Both the position numbers and the translations under genes were made by a program. The notes under the pieces were generated by a model. That model worked only from the letters and a program-made list of their open reading frames with translations, did not search any database and had not been told where the DNA came from. From positions 1-64,000 of the forward strand of contig CALFVF010000018.1 of the NCBI GenBank assembly GCA_937928735.1: 64,000 nt of DNA. The letters run 5' to 3'. Positions 43,268 to 52,450 of the stretch are shown in pieces (position 1 is the first letter of the stretch; each line of letters starts with the position of its first letter). This stretch comes from an uncultured Verrucomicrobiales bacterium (GTDB lineage: Bacteria > Verrucomicrobiota > Verrucomicrobiia > Verrucomicrobiales > Akkermansiaceae).

Positions 43268-46018
43268 TTATGGCTGGGGTAAGGCTTCACTCTCAAATCG
43301 TTTTAATTGGCCTTGTAGCATCCTGTACTCTGTAATCGCGTAGAGGTAGCCCCTGTCACTACCTGGGCGAGAAATGCGACTTCTGAGCGTGGGAGATAAG
43401 GATCCATCCTGTGTGCTCTGGACAGCTTTCTTTGACCAGACTAAGGCGTCTTGGCGATTATTTTTAGCAAATAATAACTCTGCTTTTGTGTCCAAGTAGG
43501 CGCCTTGGCGAGGCCTTAATTGAAGCGCTCGATCGATATACTCACTAGATTCTTCGAGCTTTCTCACTGCGCGCGCGCCTAGCCATGCTGCTGTATTTAA
43601 TGTATTATGCGACTCAGGGTAGCGCTCAATCACTCTCTCTAGTGCTCCGAAAGATTCAAAAAACCATGCATCATGCAGTGCTCTGTAGCCTGCTTTTTTA
43701 AGTTCAGGGAAAAAGTGATCCGCAAGGATTCCTTCTGATTTGGCGATATTGTGTGCTCGGCCTAACAATTCTTTGGCTTTTGATTCATCACCCCTTTGGT
43801 GAGCTGCCATGCCTTGTTGAAATATATTCTCAAATGAATGGATAATGCAGGCGTTAAATTTTTCTATTGTTAGCAATCTGTTGGCAACTAGCATGAGTGT
43901 CCAACATTCTCTGTAAGCACTACGCTCTATCCAATCATCCTTCTGACTCGATGTCCCCTGAGAGTCTACTATATAGGAGAGACAGACATAGGCCTCATTG
44001 GTGTCTGTAGAGCTCAATCTGAGCTGCTTCTTTAGCACAGCTAGAGCTACATCTTCCATCTGGGAGCGACTAAGAATATTGACTATTCTCTCTATGTTTT
44101 CAACTTGATCTAGGGCTAGATCAAATGCTCTTGTTAACTTCTCTACAGACTCTTCCTTTTTACCTGCAAAATGAAGCGCTACGGCCCAGCGCGTTAGTAA
44201 CTCTGGTGAGACACCGGCTCTTTGTGCATGAAGTTGGAAGTTTTCGAGGTTTTTTTCGTGCTCTCCTTCTAGTTCATACATCTGAATCTGGAGTTCACTA
44301 TATCTCTGCGCTACTCCATTCTGCCGTTGAGAGAGGCGGTTTTCATAGGACAAGATCGACTCTATATCACTGCGTAAACGTGCCACGTAGTATAGGGCTT
44401 CGATCAATTTACCTTCCTCTTCGTGCCCTTTCATGTGACCAAGTAGCACTGACTCCTGCCTGCGCATCTCTTCTGGTGTCTGATATTTCGCGCCGACTAG
44501 GGTAGCTAACATATCAAAGTATTCTGCGGCACTCTTTCCTGGTTTGATTTCCTCTATGAGTTCTCTCACATAGCGCACTTGCCATTCTGAACTAAAGCAT
44601 TCTTCAGTAATATATTGAAAATCGTCTTCTTCTTTAAAGAGCTCTAGTGCGAGTTGAATGCCGACTTCAGGCATCACAGCGAAACACTCCCCAACATAGT
44701 CATGTGCTGCGTATTCTTTCTGCTCTTCGATTGCCCTAGCGATTGGGAGGACGAATTCCAGGGCTTTTTGGGCACCATAGCGTTCATAGTAAAACTGTGC
44801 CATGTGACTTAGGACTCTTTCCCCATATCCGCGCTCTTCTCCATCGCCGTTTATGACTTTCTCTAGATGCTCGTCACGCCATTCTGGTATCTTGGTTTCC
44901 ATCACAGGCACTTGGAGAACACGCAGGGCTTCGTGTGGCTGCTCTGATGCGGTGTAGTACTCGTATGCTTTTAGAGGTTCTAGCTCTTCGAGCATTTCCA
45001 GAGCCCATTGACTGTATCCATTCACAGCTAGAGAGACGATCACACTGGCCCTTTCGTGTTCTAGCATTTTACCTGCTTGTCTCACGAGTTCGAGGGCTTG
45101 TTGATAAGCAGCTTGGTCATCACCCTCTAATCGTAATTGCTGGATCTTGCTGCCTTTGTGTAATGTCGATAACCCTTCTTCTATTAGTTTTTCTTGAATG
45201 AGTTTGATAGAGGGTATGGGATTGGCCTGTTCTAGACTTAATACGGCTTGTAACCACTGGAATTGGTGAGCTTGTGCGAATGCTTGAATTTCCTTTTTGT
45301 CACCTTTGCCCACCAACAGCGCTAGTTCATAGTTTTTATTCGCCTTTTGGGGATTCTCTCGTAAACGCTTTATTTCCTCATCCGCGATACCTAGGCGGTG
45401 CGCTAAGTAGGCTCTGGCTTTTGTTACATTTCGACTCTGGGGTGAGATCTTAAGTGTCTTGTAGGCATCTGTGAGATCTCCTTGATAAATAGACTGCCTA
45501 GCGGCATAGATAGGGATATCTCCTAGTTCTTTTGCGAGAGCTTCCTGATTTCCGCCAGCAGGTTCCCAGGAGTATAGGTACACCATTTGCTTGTAGGATC
45601 TGGCTTTTCTTAGCTCTCTATACGCTTCTAGCTTGGCGACTAAATTGCCTTTTTGAAATTTCTCAATCCAGCCTGCAATTTCGGGCTCCATATCATAATA
45701 AATACCCGCTTCTATGTTTCTAAGGATTTTAGAGGCTCTTAGTGTCACTTCGGGATTACTCGAGCCTAAAGCTTCTTTGAGCGCTGGAATCGCGCGCGCT
45801 CCATAAGCCCAGACATCATCGTGGGCTTGTTGGCGCTGCTCATAGTCCTCAACACCTAGCTGCGTGATTAGCTCCTGCAAGCTAGCCTTAGATTCTGGTC
45901 TTTCCGCCGCTTTTCCTAAGCTTAGTAATATCAATGAGAAAGCCACAGGTAAGACACTACCTGTGCAAGCAGTTTTCCAGCTAAGCTTCCACCATTTCAT
46001 CACTCTCACACTCAACAA
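43268..46018 (-). CDS. Large periplasmic HEAT/TPR-like repeat protein
   Basis: This 916-residue protein has an N-terminal signal or anchor (about residues 12-37, ending LGKAAER). A short HEAT-like segment (about 45-100: QQAHDDVWAYGARAIPALKEAL, PEVTLRASKILRNI) is followed by a long alpha-helical TPR-like array running to the C-terminus, for example ARAVRKLEESSEYIDRALQL and DTKAELLFAKNNRQDALVW. Such solenoids act as protein-binding scaffolds; no enzyme domain is seen. ATG 46018 is used; ATG 46000 (MKWWKLSW) is equally good. It may form an operon with the YugP-like gene 15 bp downstream. Confidence 0.78.
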   Translation of the reverse strand: MLSVRVMKWWKLSWKTACTGSVLPVAFSLILLSLGKAAERPESKASLQELITQLGVEDYEQRQQAHDDVWAYGARAIPALKEALGSSNPEVTLRASKILRNIEAGIYYDMEPEIAGWIEKFQKGNLVAKLEAYRELRKARSYKQMVYLYSWEPAGGNQEALAKELGDIPIYAARQSIYQGDLTDAYKTLKISPQSRNVTKARAYLAHRLGIADEEIKRLRENPQKANKNYELALLVGKGDKKEIQAFAQAHQFQWLQAVLSLEQANPIPSIKLIQEKLIEEGLSTLHKGSKIQQLRLEGDDQAAYQQALELVRQAGKMLEHERASVIVSLAVNGYSQWALEMLEELEPLKAYEYYTASEQPHEALRVLQVPVMETKIPEWRDEHLEKVINGDGEERGYGERVLSHMAQFYYERYGAQKALEFVLPIARAIEEQKEYAAHDYVGECFAVMPEVGIQLALELFKEEDDFQYITEECFSSEWQVRYVRELIEEIKPGKSAAEYFDMLATLVGAKYQTPEEMRRQESVLLGHMKGHEEEGKLIEALYYVARLRSDIESILSYENRLSQRQNGVAQRYSELQIQMYELEGEHEKNLENFQLHAQRAGVSPELLTRWAVALHFAGKKEESVEKLTRAFDLALDQVENIERIVNILSRSQMEDVALAVLKKQLRLSSTDTNEAYVCLSYIVDSQGTSSQKDDWIERSAYRECWTLMLVANRLLTIEKFNACIIHSFENIFQQGMAAHQRGDESKAKELLGRAHNIAKSEGILADHFFPELKKAGYRALHDAWFFESFGALERVIERYPESHNTLNTAAWLGARAVRKLEESSEYIDRALQLRPRQGAYLDTKAELLFAKNNRQDALVWSKKAVQSTQDGSLSPTLRSRISRPGSDRGYLYAITEYRMLQGQLKRFESEALPQP

Positions 46019-46147
46019 TTTCGCCAGAAAATCAACCTCGTTTCCACGAAATAGTGAAGAATTTCACCATTCGGTGAATCATAGGGCCATAATAGCCCAA
46101 TGACCTCGTCTCTTGTTGGTGTCTACAGTGTCTAGAAATCTCAGTAA

Positions 46148-47101
46148 CTACTCCCCTTGCCACTCTCCAAGCGCTCTGTACTTCTGATAGCGCTCATCGA
46201 GGCGCTGATCCAGTGGAAGTGCTTTGAGTTCATTGATCTGGGTGAGTAGGGCTTGTTTCAAATTCTCAGCAGCTTCTTGATGACTGTGATGGGCTCCACC
46301 ACGAGGCTCTTTCACCACACCATCGATGAGTTTCAGCTCAGCAAGATCTGGAGCGGCAATTTTCATCGCTTCTGCGGCCTCTGGGGCATGTTTGCGGTGC
46401 TTCCAGAGAATAGCGGCACAGCCCTCGGGGCTGATCACTGAGTAATAGGCATTCTCCATCATGAGCACACGATCTGCTACTCCAATCCCGAGTGCTCCAC
46501 CTGACCCTCCTTCACCGAGTACGACTGCTATGATTGGCACTTTCAGCAGCATCATTTCACGCAGATTCAGAGCAATGGCTTCGGCAATATTTCTCTCCTC
46601 AGCCCCAATGCCCGGGAAGGCCCCGGGAGTGTCAATTAGCGCCACAACGGGGAGCTGGAATCTCTCCGCTAGCTTCATAAGGCGAAGTGACTTACGATAC
46701 CCTTCAGGGTGGGCGCTGCCGAAGTTTCGTTTTAAATTTTCTTTCGTATCACGGCCTTTTTGATGACCGATCACCACCACTCTCTGGCCGCCAATTGTGG
46801 CTAATCCTCCCGGCATCGCATGATCATCCCCTACGTGACGATCGCCGTGGAGTTCACAAAAATCATCAAAGGCGTGGGAGATGTAGTCCAGCATGAATGG
46901 TCTCTGAACATGTCGGGCAATTTGCACGCGCTGCCACGGTGACAGACTGTCATAGATCTCATGCTTTGTTTGTGCCAACTTCTCTTCCATTGCAGAGACT
47001 TCCTGAGTCATATCGATCTTCTGGGAAATCGCCTTTGCCTTCAGATTGGCAATTTCTTTTTCTAGTTCTACGATGGGCTGTTCAAATTCGAGTGGCTTCA
47101 T
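46148..47101 (-). CDS. accA: Acetyl-CoA carboxylase carboxyltransferase subunit alpha
   Basis: AccA forms, with AccD, the carboxyltransferase that moves CO2 from biotin to acetyl-CoA. The 317-residue length is standard. Typical segments are LEFEQPIVELEKEIANLK at the N-terminus, HGDRHVGDDHAMPGGLA, RNFGSAHPEGYRKSLRLMKL, LIDTPGAFPGIGAEERNIAEAIA and GEGGSGGALGIGVADRVLM. It works with accB/accC at 2604-4492. The next gene upstream on the same strand ends 56 bp away. Confidence 0.97.
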   Translation of the reverse strand: MKPLEFEQPIVELEKEIANLKAKAISQKIDMTQEVSAMEEKLAQTKHEIYDSLSPWQRVQIARHVQRPFMLDYISHAFDDFCELHGDRHVGDDHAMPGGLATIGGQRVVVIGHQKGRDTKENLKRNFGSAHPEGYRKSLRLMKLAERFQLPVVALIDTPGAFPGIGAEERNIAEAIALNLREMMLLKVPIIAVVLGEGGSGGALGIGVADRVLMMENAYYSVISPEGCAAILWKHRKHAPEAAEAMKIAAPDLAELKLIDGVVKEPRGGAHHSHQEAAENLKQALLTQINELKALPLDQRLDERYQKYRALGEWQGE

Positions 47102-47157
47102 AGTGCTTGGGCAGACAATGGAGGAATTCAGAAATGAAAGAAAGTTTTAATATCGGA

Positions 47158-48069
47158 TTAATATCGGATTTCCACCGTATTTCCAGGGCGAATCAGCAGG
47201 GCTAATTCTTCCATATCAGCGGCACTAATCACACAACCCTCAAACCCGTCTCTTGGAAATTCTCCTACGGCTCTTACCTCTAATCTGGGCTTTTTGAGCA
47301 ATAGTAATTTATCCGCTGTTCTATAAGAAGAGGACGCCACATTCACAGCACGATCATTCTGACGTACTTCTCGCCGCTCTACCACCGTGGCTGTGATACC
47401 TCTTGAGGGGGCTATATAATCCTCTAATATAGGGAAATCCTTCACAAATGATCCCCGATCCCAGAGGCTCAGCACAGCATTTCGCTTATCCAACACGAGG
47501 CGGAAGTTCAGCGGCATCACCAAGAGCTTGTCTCCGGGGTGAAGCCTATCGCTACGCTGCAGTGAATTAAGATGCACGACTAAGTCAAAATGCGTCTGTT
47601 CGCGCGCCACGATACGTGAGAAAGAATCCCCTGACTTCACTTCATAGATTTTTTTGGACCCATTCTCAATAGGCGCTAGGAGACGATCCATATTCATCTC
47701 TCCGAGTATTCGACGCGCCTCAGGTGCGGAAGGTGCGGTGGGATAATACGTAAGAATGTACTTCAGCTTCTCCTCGGCCTCTGGGAACTTAGCCTCCACG
47801 AGTAGCTCTCTGGCTGCCTCGAAGGCTTTTTCCCCTGGCTCTACATCAGCAATCCTCGAAGCGTCAAGTTTCTTTGCCAGGAGCTGCACCTCACTGTAGG
47901 GCACATCAAAGAGTGGCAATTCTGGCTTAGGTTTTTTTTGTGAAGACACCTCACCATTTACTGAAGTATCGACGGGGAGAAGAAATTTTTGTGCATAGAT
48001 AAGAGTCGCTGCGAGAACACCCATAACAGCAAAGGCACAGATCATTCTTACCGCTGTCCAGACTCTCAT
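47158..48069 (-). CDS. LysM protein with degenerate L,D-transpeptidase (YkuD-like) domain
   Basis: This protein of about 303 residues has a signal anchor (MRVWTAVRMICAFAVMGVL). A TPR-like helical stretch follows, then one LysM domain (YEVKSGDSFSRIVAREQTHF...HPGDKLLVM, about 140-185) and a C-terminal beta domain resembling YkuD (LVLDKRNAVLSLWDRGSFVKDFPI). In active L,D-transpeptidases the motif is HxxxGx-SHGC-R; here the end reads FEGCVISAADMEELALL. The Cys is kept but the preceding His and following Arg are lost, and no upstream IHG is seen. It may bind peptidoglycan without cross-linking. Start 48069 falls 7 bp after the preceding gene's stop. Confidence 0.75.
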   Translation of the reverse strand: MRVWTAVRMICAFAVMGVLAATLIYAQKFLLPVDTSVNGEVSSQKKPKPELPLFDVPYSEVQLLAKKLDASRIADVEPGEKAFEAARELLVEAKFPEAEEKLKYILTYYPTAPSAPEARRILGEMNMDRLLAPIENGSKKIYEVKSGDSFSRIVAREQTHFDLVVHLNSLQRSDRLHPGDKLLVMPLNFRLVLDKRNAVLSLWDRGSFVKDFPILEDYIAPSRGITATVVERREVRQNDRAVNVASSSYRTADKLLLLKKPRLEVRAVGEFPRDGFEGCVISAADMEELALLIRPGNTVEIRY

Positions 48070-48076
48070 AGCCGAC

Positions 48077-48610
48077 TTAGAGCAGGCCTCTACGCTTGAA
48101 GTCAAATTGATTAATTTCGTGAGATTTCTCAATCATATCAATCGCGAATTTTAATAAACCTACCTCCCAAGCGTCATCCACACCCTCAATCACTGCCTGC
48201 ATGGGGTCATCTTGGCGAAGCACCTCCTTTAAGACGCGCTCTTTCACGGCCTCAAGACTATCTGTGATCACTTCCTCCGAAGCCTCTGTACGGCGAAAAA
48301 TAAACCCGTATTGGAAAAACACTGGCTCTAACCCCTTATCCTTCAGCCATGCTAGAAATTTACCCGCTTCTTCATCAAAGCCTTCTAATTGCACCTGCTT
48401 ATAGGCATCTGGCGTGATAATTTGAGGTTTTTCAGCTACAACCTCTCCAGAGCGAACTCGAATCTTCCCGACTGAGTCCATCAGCTCTGAAATTAGAATA
48501 AACTTAAACCCTGTATTCCCAAAGGTATCAATACGCCGATCTGGCTCACGCAGTACTTGCGTGTTTTCCATGGCGTATTGGATAGCATCTTTGTTTGGAG
48601 GTTGAGTCAT
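48077..48610 (-). CDS. Conserved hypothetical cytoplasmic protein
   Basis: This 177-residue soluble protein has no signal peptide or membrane helix. Segments such as REPDRRIDTFGNTGFKFILI and WLKDKGLEPVFFQYGFIFRR do not match a family I can name with confidence. Its stop lies 7 bp before the start of the LysM/YkuD-like gene, indicating a two-gene operon and a possible envelope-related role by association. A gap of 286 bp, without a clear gene, separates it from acpP. Confidence 0.7.
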   Translation of the reverse strand: MTQPPNKDAIQYAMENTQVLREPDRRIDTFGNTGFKFILISELMDSVGKIRVRSGEVVAEKPQIITPDAYKQVQLEGFDEEAGKFLAWLKDKGLEPVFFQYGFIFRRTEASEEVITDSLEAVKERVLKEVLRQDDPMQAVIEGVDDAWEVGLLKFAIDMIEKSHEINQFDFKRRGLL

Positions 48611-48896
48611 AGATGTATTATGAACCAGAATGAGAAAAAGAAAAGAGCAGCTCTTGTAGGAACTACTCTTTAGAGAATCTCCAGTGACTGACTTTAAGCA
48701 AGTTCCATCATCTCACCTTTTTCATATTTTGCACTAACAATTCTTTGAATCTATTCATTGGATTGTTACTGGCAATGGTGAGAAAAATAATGACAGCTTA
48801 GAAATATAGCTACTGGAATTGACTTAGAGATCTCTTCCCAACATTTTTGGAAGACCTCCCAAGGCATAACCCAACTAGGGCAACTAGGGCAGCCAA

Positions 48897-49130
48897 CTAG
48901 GAAGTGGCTTCTCCGATGTACTCGATCACAGCTGCAACAGAAGTCAGCTTCTCAGCGTCTTCATCTGGTACGTCAATGTCGAATTCCTCTTCCAGAGCCA
49001 TTACTAGCTCTACAGTGTCTAGAGAATCAGCACCAAGATCATCAATGAACTTAGCTTCTGGCTTCACTTGTTCTGCTGTAACGCTGAGTTTGTCAGCAAT
49101 GATTTCTTTTACTTTGTCTTCTGTGCTCAT
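48897..49130 (-). CDS. acpP: Acyl carrier protein
   Basis: This 77-residue acidic four-helix protein carries growing acyl chains on a 4'-phosphopantetheine attached to Ser36 in [18 protein letters not shown]. Sequence and length are typical of the fatty-acid-synthesis ACP. No fab gene is adjacent, but acc genes are in the same window. The 3' end overlaps a short run of CAACTAGG-like direct repeats (48871-48900), and a small hairpin (TCTTCC/GGAAGA, about 48831-48852) follows downstream. Confidence 0.97.
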   Translation of the reverse strand: MSTEDKVKEIIADKLSVTAEQVKPEAKFIDDLGADSLDTVELVMALEEEFDIDVPDEDAEKLTSVAAVIEYIGEATS

Positions 49131-49231
49131 GTGAATATTTCCTTCCTGTTAAGGTAAGTGGTTTACGTTTCCAATGTGTAGCGAGTGCTGCCAGCTTGGC
49201 AACTAGAATTTATTTCAATTTTTAGAGTAGC

Positions 49232-50107
49232 TTATTCATCCACTTTTGCTTCCGCGCCTTCTTGCTCGCCTGACACTTCCAGCTCTTCCTCTTCTTGCTC
49301 ATACTCAAGAATCTCTCCCTCAAAGTGACTCAAGATTTTCTGATAGAGCTTCTCGGCAGGCTCCCCCTCTTCTTTCTTAAAATCACCATACACGAGACCA
49401 TCCACCTTCACCTTCTGCTCACCACCAGCTGAGTCCTTATAGGAAATGCTTGCCACTCCCTTGGTCTTCCATTTTCTCGCATCGATTCGGTGCATTGCCG
49501 CGTATTTCACCACTTGCCCGCCAGGTGCATAGTAGGCCTCATTATCGGCGCGCATACTTCTTCTGAGAGTTCTCAAAAAAATAAATAATACACCAATACT
49601 CAAGACCCCACACAGACCACTAAAAATAAATTGCTCCCGAATCTGGCGTGCCGAATGCGGCTCTTCCTCGACATCAGAGTCTAGCCCCACTCGGCGAGTG
49701 TAGGCCTCCCACATAACATCGAGATCATCATTCCCATAAGCGCCAATAGCTTCTTGTGGCCATTTCTGTGGCAGTTTGGTTCCTTCTGGTAGGATTTTTG
49801 CAGCATCTTCTGGGAAAAGGACATTTTGAGTGGATGCGTAATCCACCCAGTCTTGCTGACTCGCGTAGTTCTCCGCTGTCGCCTGATTCACCACTTGATT
49901 AGCAAAGAGCTGATGCATGTAGTACACCAGATTTTCCTTCTTGTAGGTCCAGTACCCGTCCTTAAAAAACCACAGAGCAAAAAATAAAAACATGCAGAAC
50001 ATCGCCAGCGCTCGGCGAATAAACCACTGAGTTGGGCGGCATATGTATTCCGATTCTAGTGCCTCAGGCTCTGAGACTGCGGGGGCGGTCATTGGGTTTT
50101 CACTCAT
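49232..50107 (-). CDS. Membrane protein of unknown function
   Basis: This 291-residue protein has a cytoplasmic N-terminus and two transmembrane helices (about residues 31-48 MFCMFLFFALWFF and about 168-188 FIFSGLCGVLSIGVLFIFL). They enclose an acidic extracytoplasmic region of about 115 residues. A C-terminal cytoplasmic domain follows (VVKYAAMHRIDARKWKTKG, VDGLVYGDFKKEE) and ends in a strongly acidic tail. I do not recognise the family. It stands between acpP and the divergent selD with no obvious operon. Confidence 0.75.
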   Translation of the reverse strand: MSENPMTAPAVSEPEALESEYICRPTQWFIRRALAMFCMFLFFALWFFKDGYWTYKKENLVYYMHQLFANQVVNQATAENYASQQDWVDYASTQNVLFPEDAAKILPEGTKLPQKWPQEAIGAYGNDDLDVMWEAYTRRVGLDSDVEEEPHSARQIREQFIFSGLCGVLSIGVLFIFLRTLRRSMRADNEAYYAPGGQVVKYAAMHRIDARKWKTKGVASISYKDSAGGEQKVKVDGLVYGDFKKEEGEPAEKLYQKILSHFEGEILEYEQEEEELEVSGEQEGAEAKVDE

Positions 50108-50226
50108 ACTTAGGATGCGTTGGTACGATTAACGCCCGCCTCCAGATACCTGTCTACTAAAAAAACCCTAAAGCTCTCACTGGATCCTTGAAATTCCTAG
50201 CATCCAGCTCTAAGTATAGACTGAGA

Positions 50227-51273
50227 ATGACACGACAAGAGACAACCAGACTTACCACCCTCGCCGCCTGTGGTGGATGAGCCTCAAAACTAGACCCAGA
50301 GGCACTCAGCCAAGTTTTGGCGGATCTTCCTCACTTTAAGGACAGCAATCTCCTAGTCGGATCGGCCAATGCCGATGATGCTGGCGTCTATCAGATCGAT
50401 GAGGAGCGAGCTCTTGTCCAAACTCTCGATTTCTTCACCCCCATCGTCGATGACCCCTATCTCTATGGGCAGATCGCTGCCGCTAACTCTCTCTCTGATG
50501 TCTACGCTATGGGAGGCAGACCTATCACCGCCATGGCCATTGCCGGCATGCCTGAGGACAAATTAACCCAAAGCGAAATCTCAGACATCTTCCGTGGAGG
50601 TGCCGACCTCTGCCTACAGGCGAGCTGCAGCCTCGTGGGAGGTCACACAATTAAAAACCCTGAACCCATCTATGGTCTCTCAGTCACAGGTATCGTCCAC
50701 CCCAAAAAGTTCCTCTCTAACGATGGCGCAAAAGTCGGCGACCAGCTCATCCTCACAAAACCACTAGGCACCGGCATTATCTCAAGTGCCGCGAAACAAG
50801 GAGCTGTGAGTCAAGCGAGTCTCGATGCGGCGACCGAGGTGATGATCACACTAAACTCCGTGGGCGCTCTTCTTGGCGAGAGTGGACTCGCCAATAGCTG
50901 CACAGATATCACAGGCTTTGGCCTGCTGGGACACTTGCGTGAAATCTGTGAAGCCAGCCAACTCGGCGCCACCCTACTGAGTGAGAAAATTCCCGCCATT
51001 TCAGAGGAAGTGCACGAGCTCATTGAGAAAGACATCATCCCTGGTGGTAGTCGTAAGAACTACCAGAATGTGAGCCACTTACTGCATATTGCAAGTGATG
51101 TAAAGCCGAGCACTCCTATGCTCCTGGCTGACGCGCAGACCAGTGGAGGCCTCCTCATCACCTGCCCGCAGAGCAACTTCCAAGCTGTGATGGACCTACT
51201 AAGTCAGCACAATCACTACGAGGCTCACCACATTGGCGCGCTCCAAGAAACACTCGGCCTCAATATTCACTAA
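50227..51273 (+). CDS. selD: Selenide, water dikinase SelD, itself a selenoprotein (in-frame UGA)
   Basis: SelD makes selenophosphate from selenide and ATP for Sec-tRNA and selenouridine. The ORF usually visible begins at TTG 50317 but lacks the catalytic N-terminus. Reading in the same frame from ATG 50227 gives TRLTTLAACGG, then TGA (50278-50280), then ASKLDPEALSQVLADLPHF. This is exactly the SelD active-site motif CGG-(C/U)-xSK with Sec at the catalytic position (residue 18 of about 348). The ATP-binding glycine loop, the metal Asp region SANADDAGVYQ, GGHTIKNPEP and TDITGFGLLGHL are intact. A stem-loop starts at the UGA (50278-50308), consistent with a bacterial SECIS. The genome is inferred to have SelA/SelB/SelC. 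Confidence 0.92.
50278..50308 (+). promoter_or_regulatory. Candidate SECIS hairpin at the selD UGA codon
   Basis: TGAGCCTC (50278-50285) can pair with GAGGC plus CTCA (50299-50308) with a small bulge, giving an 8-9 bp stem and a 13-base loop immediately at the UGA. Bacterial SECIS elements lie directly 3' of the codon. The apical GU dinucleotide of the E. coli fdhF element is not evident, so the exact element is uncertain. Confidence 0.45.
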
Positions 51274-51319
51274 TATCGAGATATACCCCTAACGATCATT
51301 CTTGCATCCTCACTGCGAG

Positions 51320-52285
51320 TTATGGCTGCGCGGTATTCTCTTCATTTTCTAACAGCGCCTCTTGTGCGCGAACTGGCGCTATCTGTTGCTCTAATCGATC
51401 TCTGTAAGCACTTTGCTGCTCTTCTGTGAATATTCCAGAAAACCGCTCAGTCTTTGCATCTAGAAACTGTTCATAAAGATCTCCTCCAGCATCTCCCTCA
51501 TTCTGTATTGGGTGTGACTCCGCAAACTTCATGAGCTCGCCCATTCCTGAAGTATCAAAGAAATCTCGAATCCCCATACCACTTAATATCTCTCCTGTGA
51601 CTGTGGTCGAATCGACATTGAGCTCTGCCTCATCATAGAGAACTTCATATACAGCATCCTTCTGCTCCTTGCTTAAACCAAGCCCTGTCTGTATACCAGC
51701 GAGCTGCCTAAGGGCACTGGCCTCCACTCTCCCTTGTTTCTCCTCTCCCTCTAGTTTCTCATAAGCCTCTAATTGCTCTGGCGTGAGAATCTCTTCAAAC
51801 ACCTCTGAGAGACCATTGAGACTACTTAAGTCTTTCAGAGCCTCCAGATCATCTGCCTCCTCAACTTCTCCCTTAAAGAGTTTTTTAGACACCTCCGCGT
51901 AAGCTAACACCTCTTGTTGTAGAAATTTCTCAATCTCCGCAAGCTGCGCTTCACTGAGATTTAACTGCAATAAAAACTGATCTAACCGAGATCTAAGCTT
52001 CTTCTCAAAACCCTCAATAACAGTATCTGCATACTGCTCTAACTCGGCCCCTGCATAGAGCTCCTTGTCACTTTGTTTGTCCACAATCACTGTTTTAGTC
52101 CTTCTAGGTTGGGTGGCATCAGACCCTCCATGCCTTGCACCTGCCGAACTCCCCCCCACTAGCGCTCTGCCCTCTTGCTGTGACTCTCCCCCCACCTGCT
52201 TCGTTCCGCTATCTAGTGCTGGTCTCAAAAACCAACCCGCAAAAAAAACAGCCATTATCCCAACACTTATTCCAATAACCTTCAT
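51320..52285 (-). CDS. Membrane-anchored periplasmic protein with LTxxQ-like segments
   Basis: This 321-residue protein has an N-terminal signal anchor (VIGISVGIMAVFFAGWFL) and a disordered Gly/Ser linker, followed by an acidic, mainly helical extracytoplasmic region. Four short related segments occur: LNLSEAQLAEIEKFL, ILTPEQLEAYEKLE, GLSKEQKDAVYEVL and IFTEEQQSAYRDRLE. This spaced L-S/T-x-x-Q pattern recalls Spy/CpxP-type periplasmic chaperones, but the similarity is only in the motif and the fold is inferred. It is convergent with selD and downstream of pnp on the same strand, separated by the pnp terminator. Confidence 0.7.
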   Translation of the reverse strand: MKVIGISVGIMAVFFAGWFLRPALDSGTKQVGGESQQEGRALVGGSSAGARHGGSDATQPRRTKTVIVDKQSDKELYAGAELEQYADTVIEGFEKKLRSRLDQFLLQLNLSEAQLAEIEKFLQQEVLAYAEVSKKLFKGEVEEADDLEALKDLSSLNGLSEVFEEILTPEQLEAYEKLEGEEKQGRVEASALRQLAGIQTGLGLSKEQKDAVYEVLYDEAELNVDSTTVTGEILSGMGIRDFFDTSGMGELMKFAESHPIQNEGDAGGDLYEQFLDAKTERFSGIFTEEQQSAYRDRLEQQIAPVRAQEALLENEENTAQP

Positions 52286-52315
52286 AACTCCATAGATTAT
52301 AACAAGTCACAACGA

Positions 52316-52358
52316 GAAAAAATAAAAAAAATGCGTGCCAAGCTGTTGGCACGCATTT
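52316..52358 (-). terminator. Intrinsic terminator on the minus strand after pnp
   Basis: AATGCGTGCC (52330-52339) and GGCACGCATT (52348-52357) form a 10-bp stem. Read on the minus strand it is followed by a long T-rich run (52316-52330). It ends the rpsO-pnp unit before the LTxxQ protein gene. Confidence 0.88.
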
Positions 52359-52395
52359 TGATTGAAATCGTCAGTTATCGTTCGAGAGACTCTAC

Positions 52396-52429
52396 TTATA
52401 CCAGTCAGTTTTTTGAGTTGGTATTAGCC
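52396..52429 (+). repeat. Minimal type A repeat (copy 4)
   Basis: CTTATACCA is joined directly to GTCAGTTTTTTGAGTTGGTATTAG. Both termini of the type A element are present with only about 35 bp in total. It is the shortest deletion derivative in the window and lies just downstream of pnp. Confidence 0.75.
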
Positions 52430-52450
52430 AGAAGTCTCTTAGGTAGAAAT

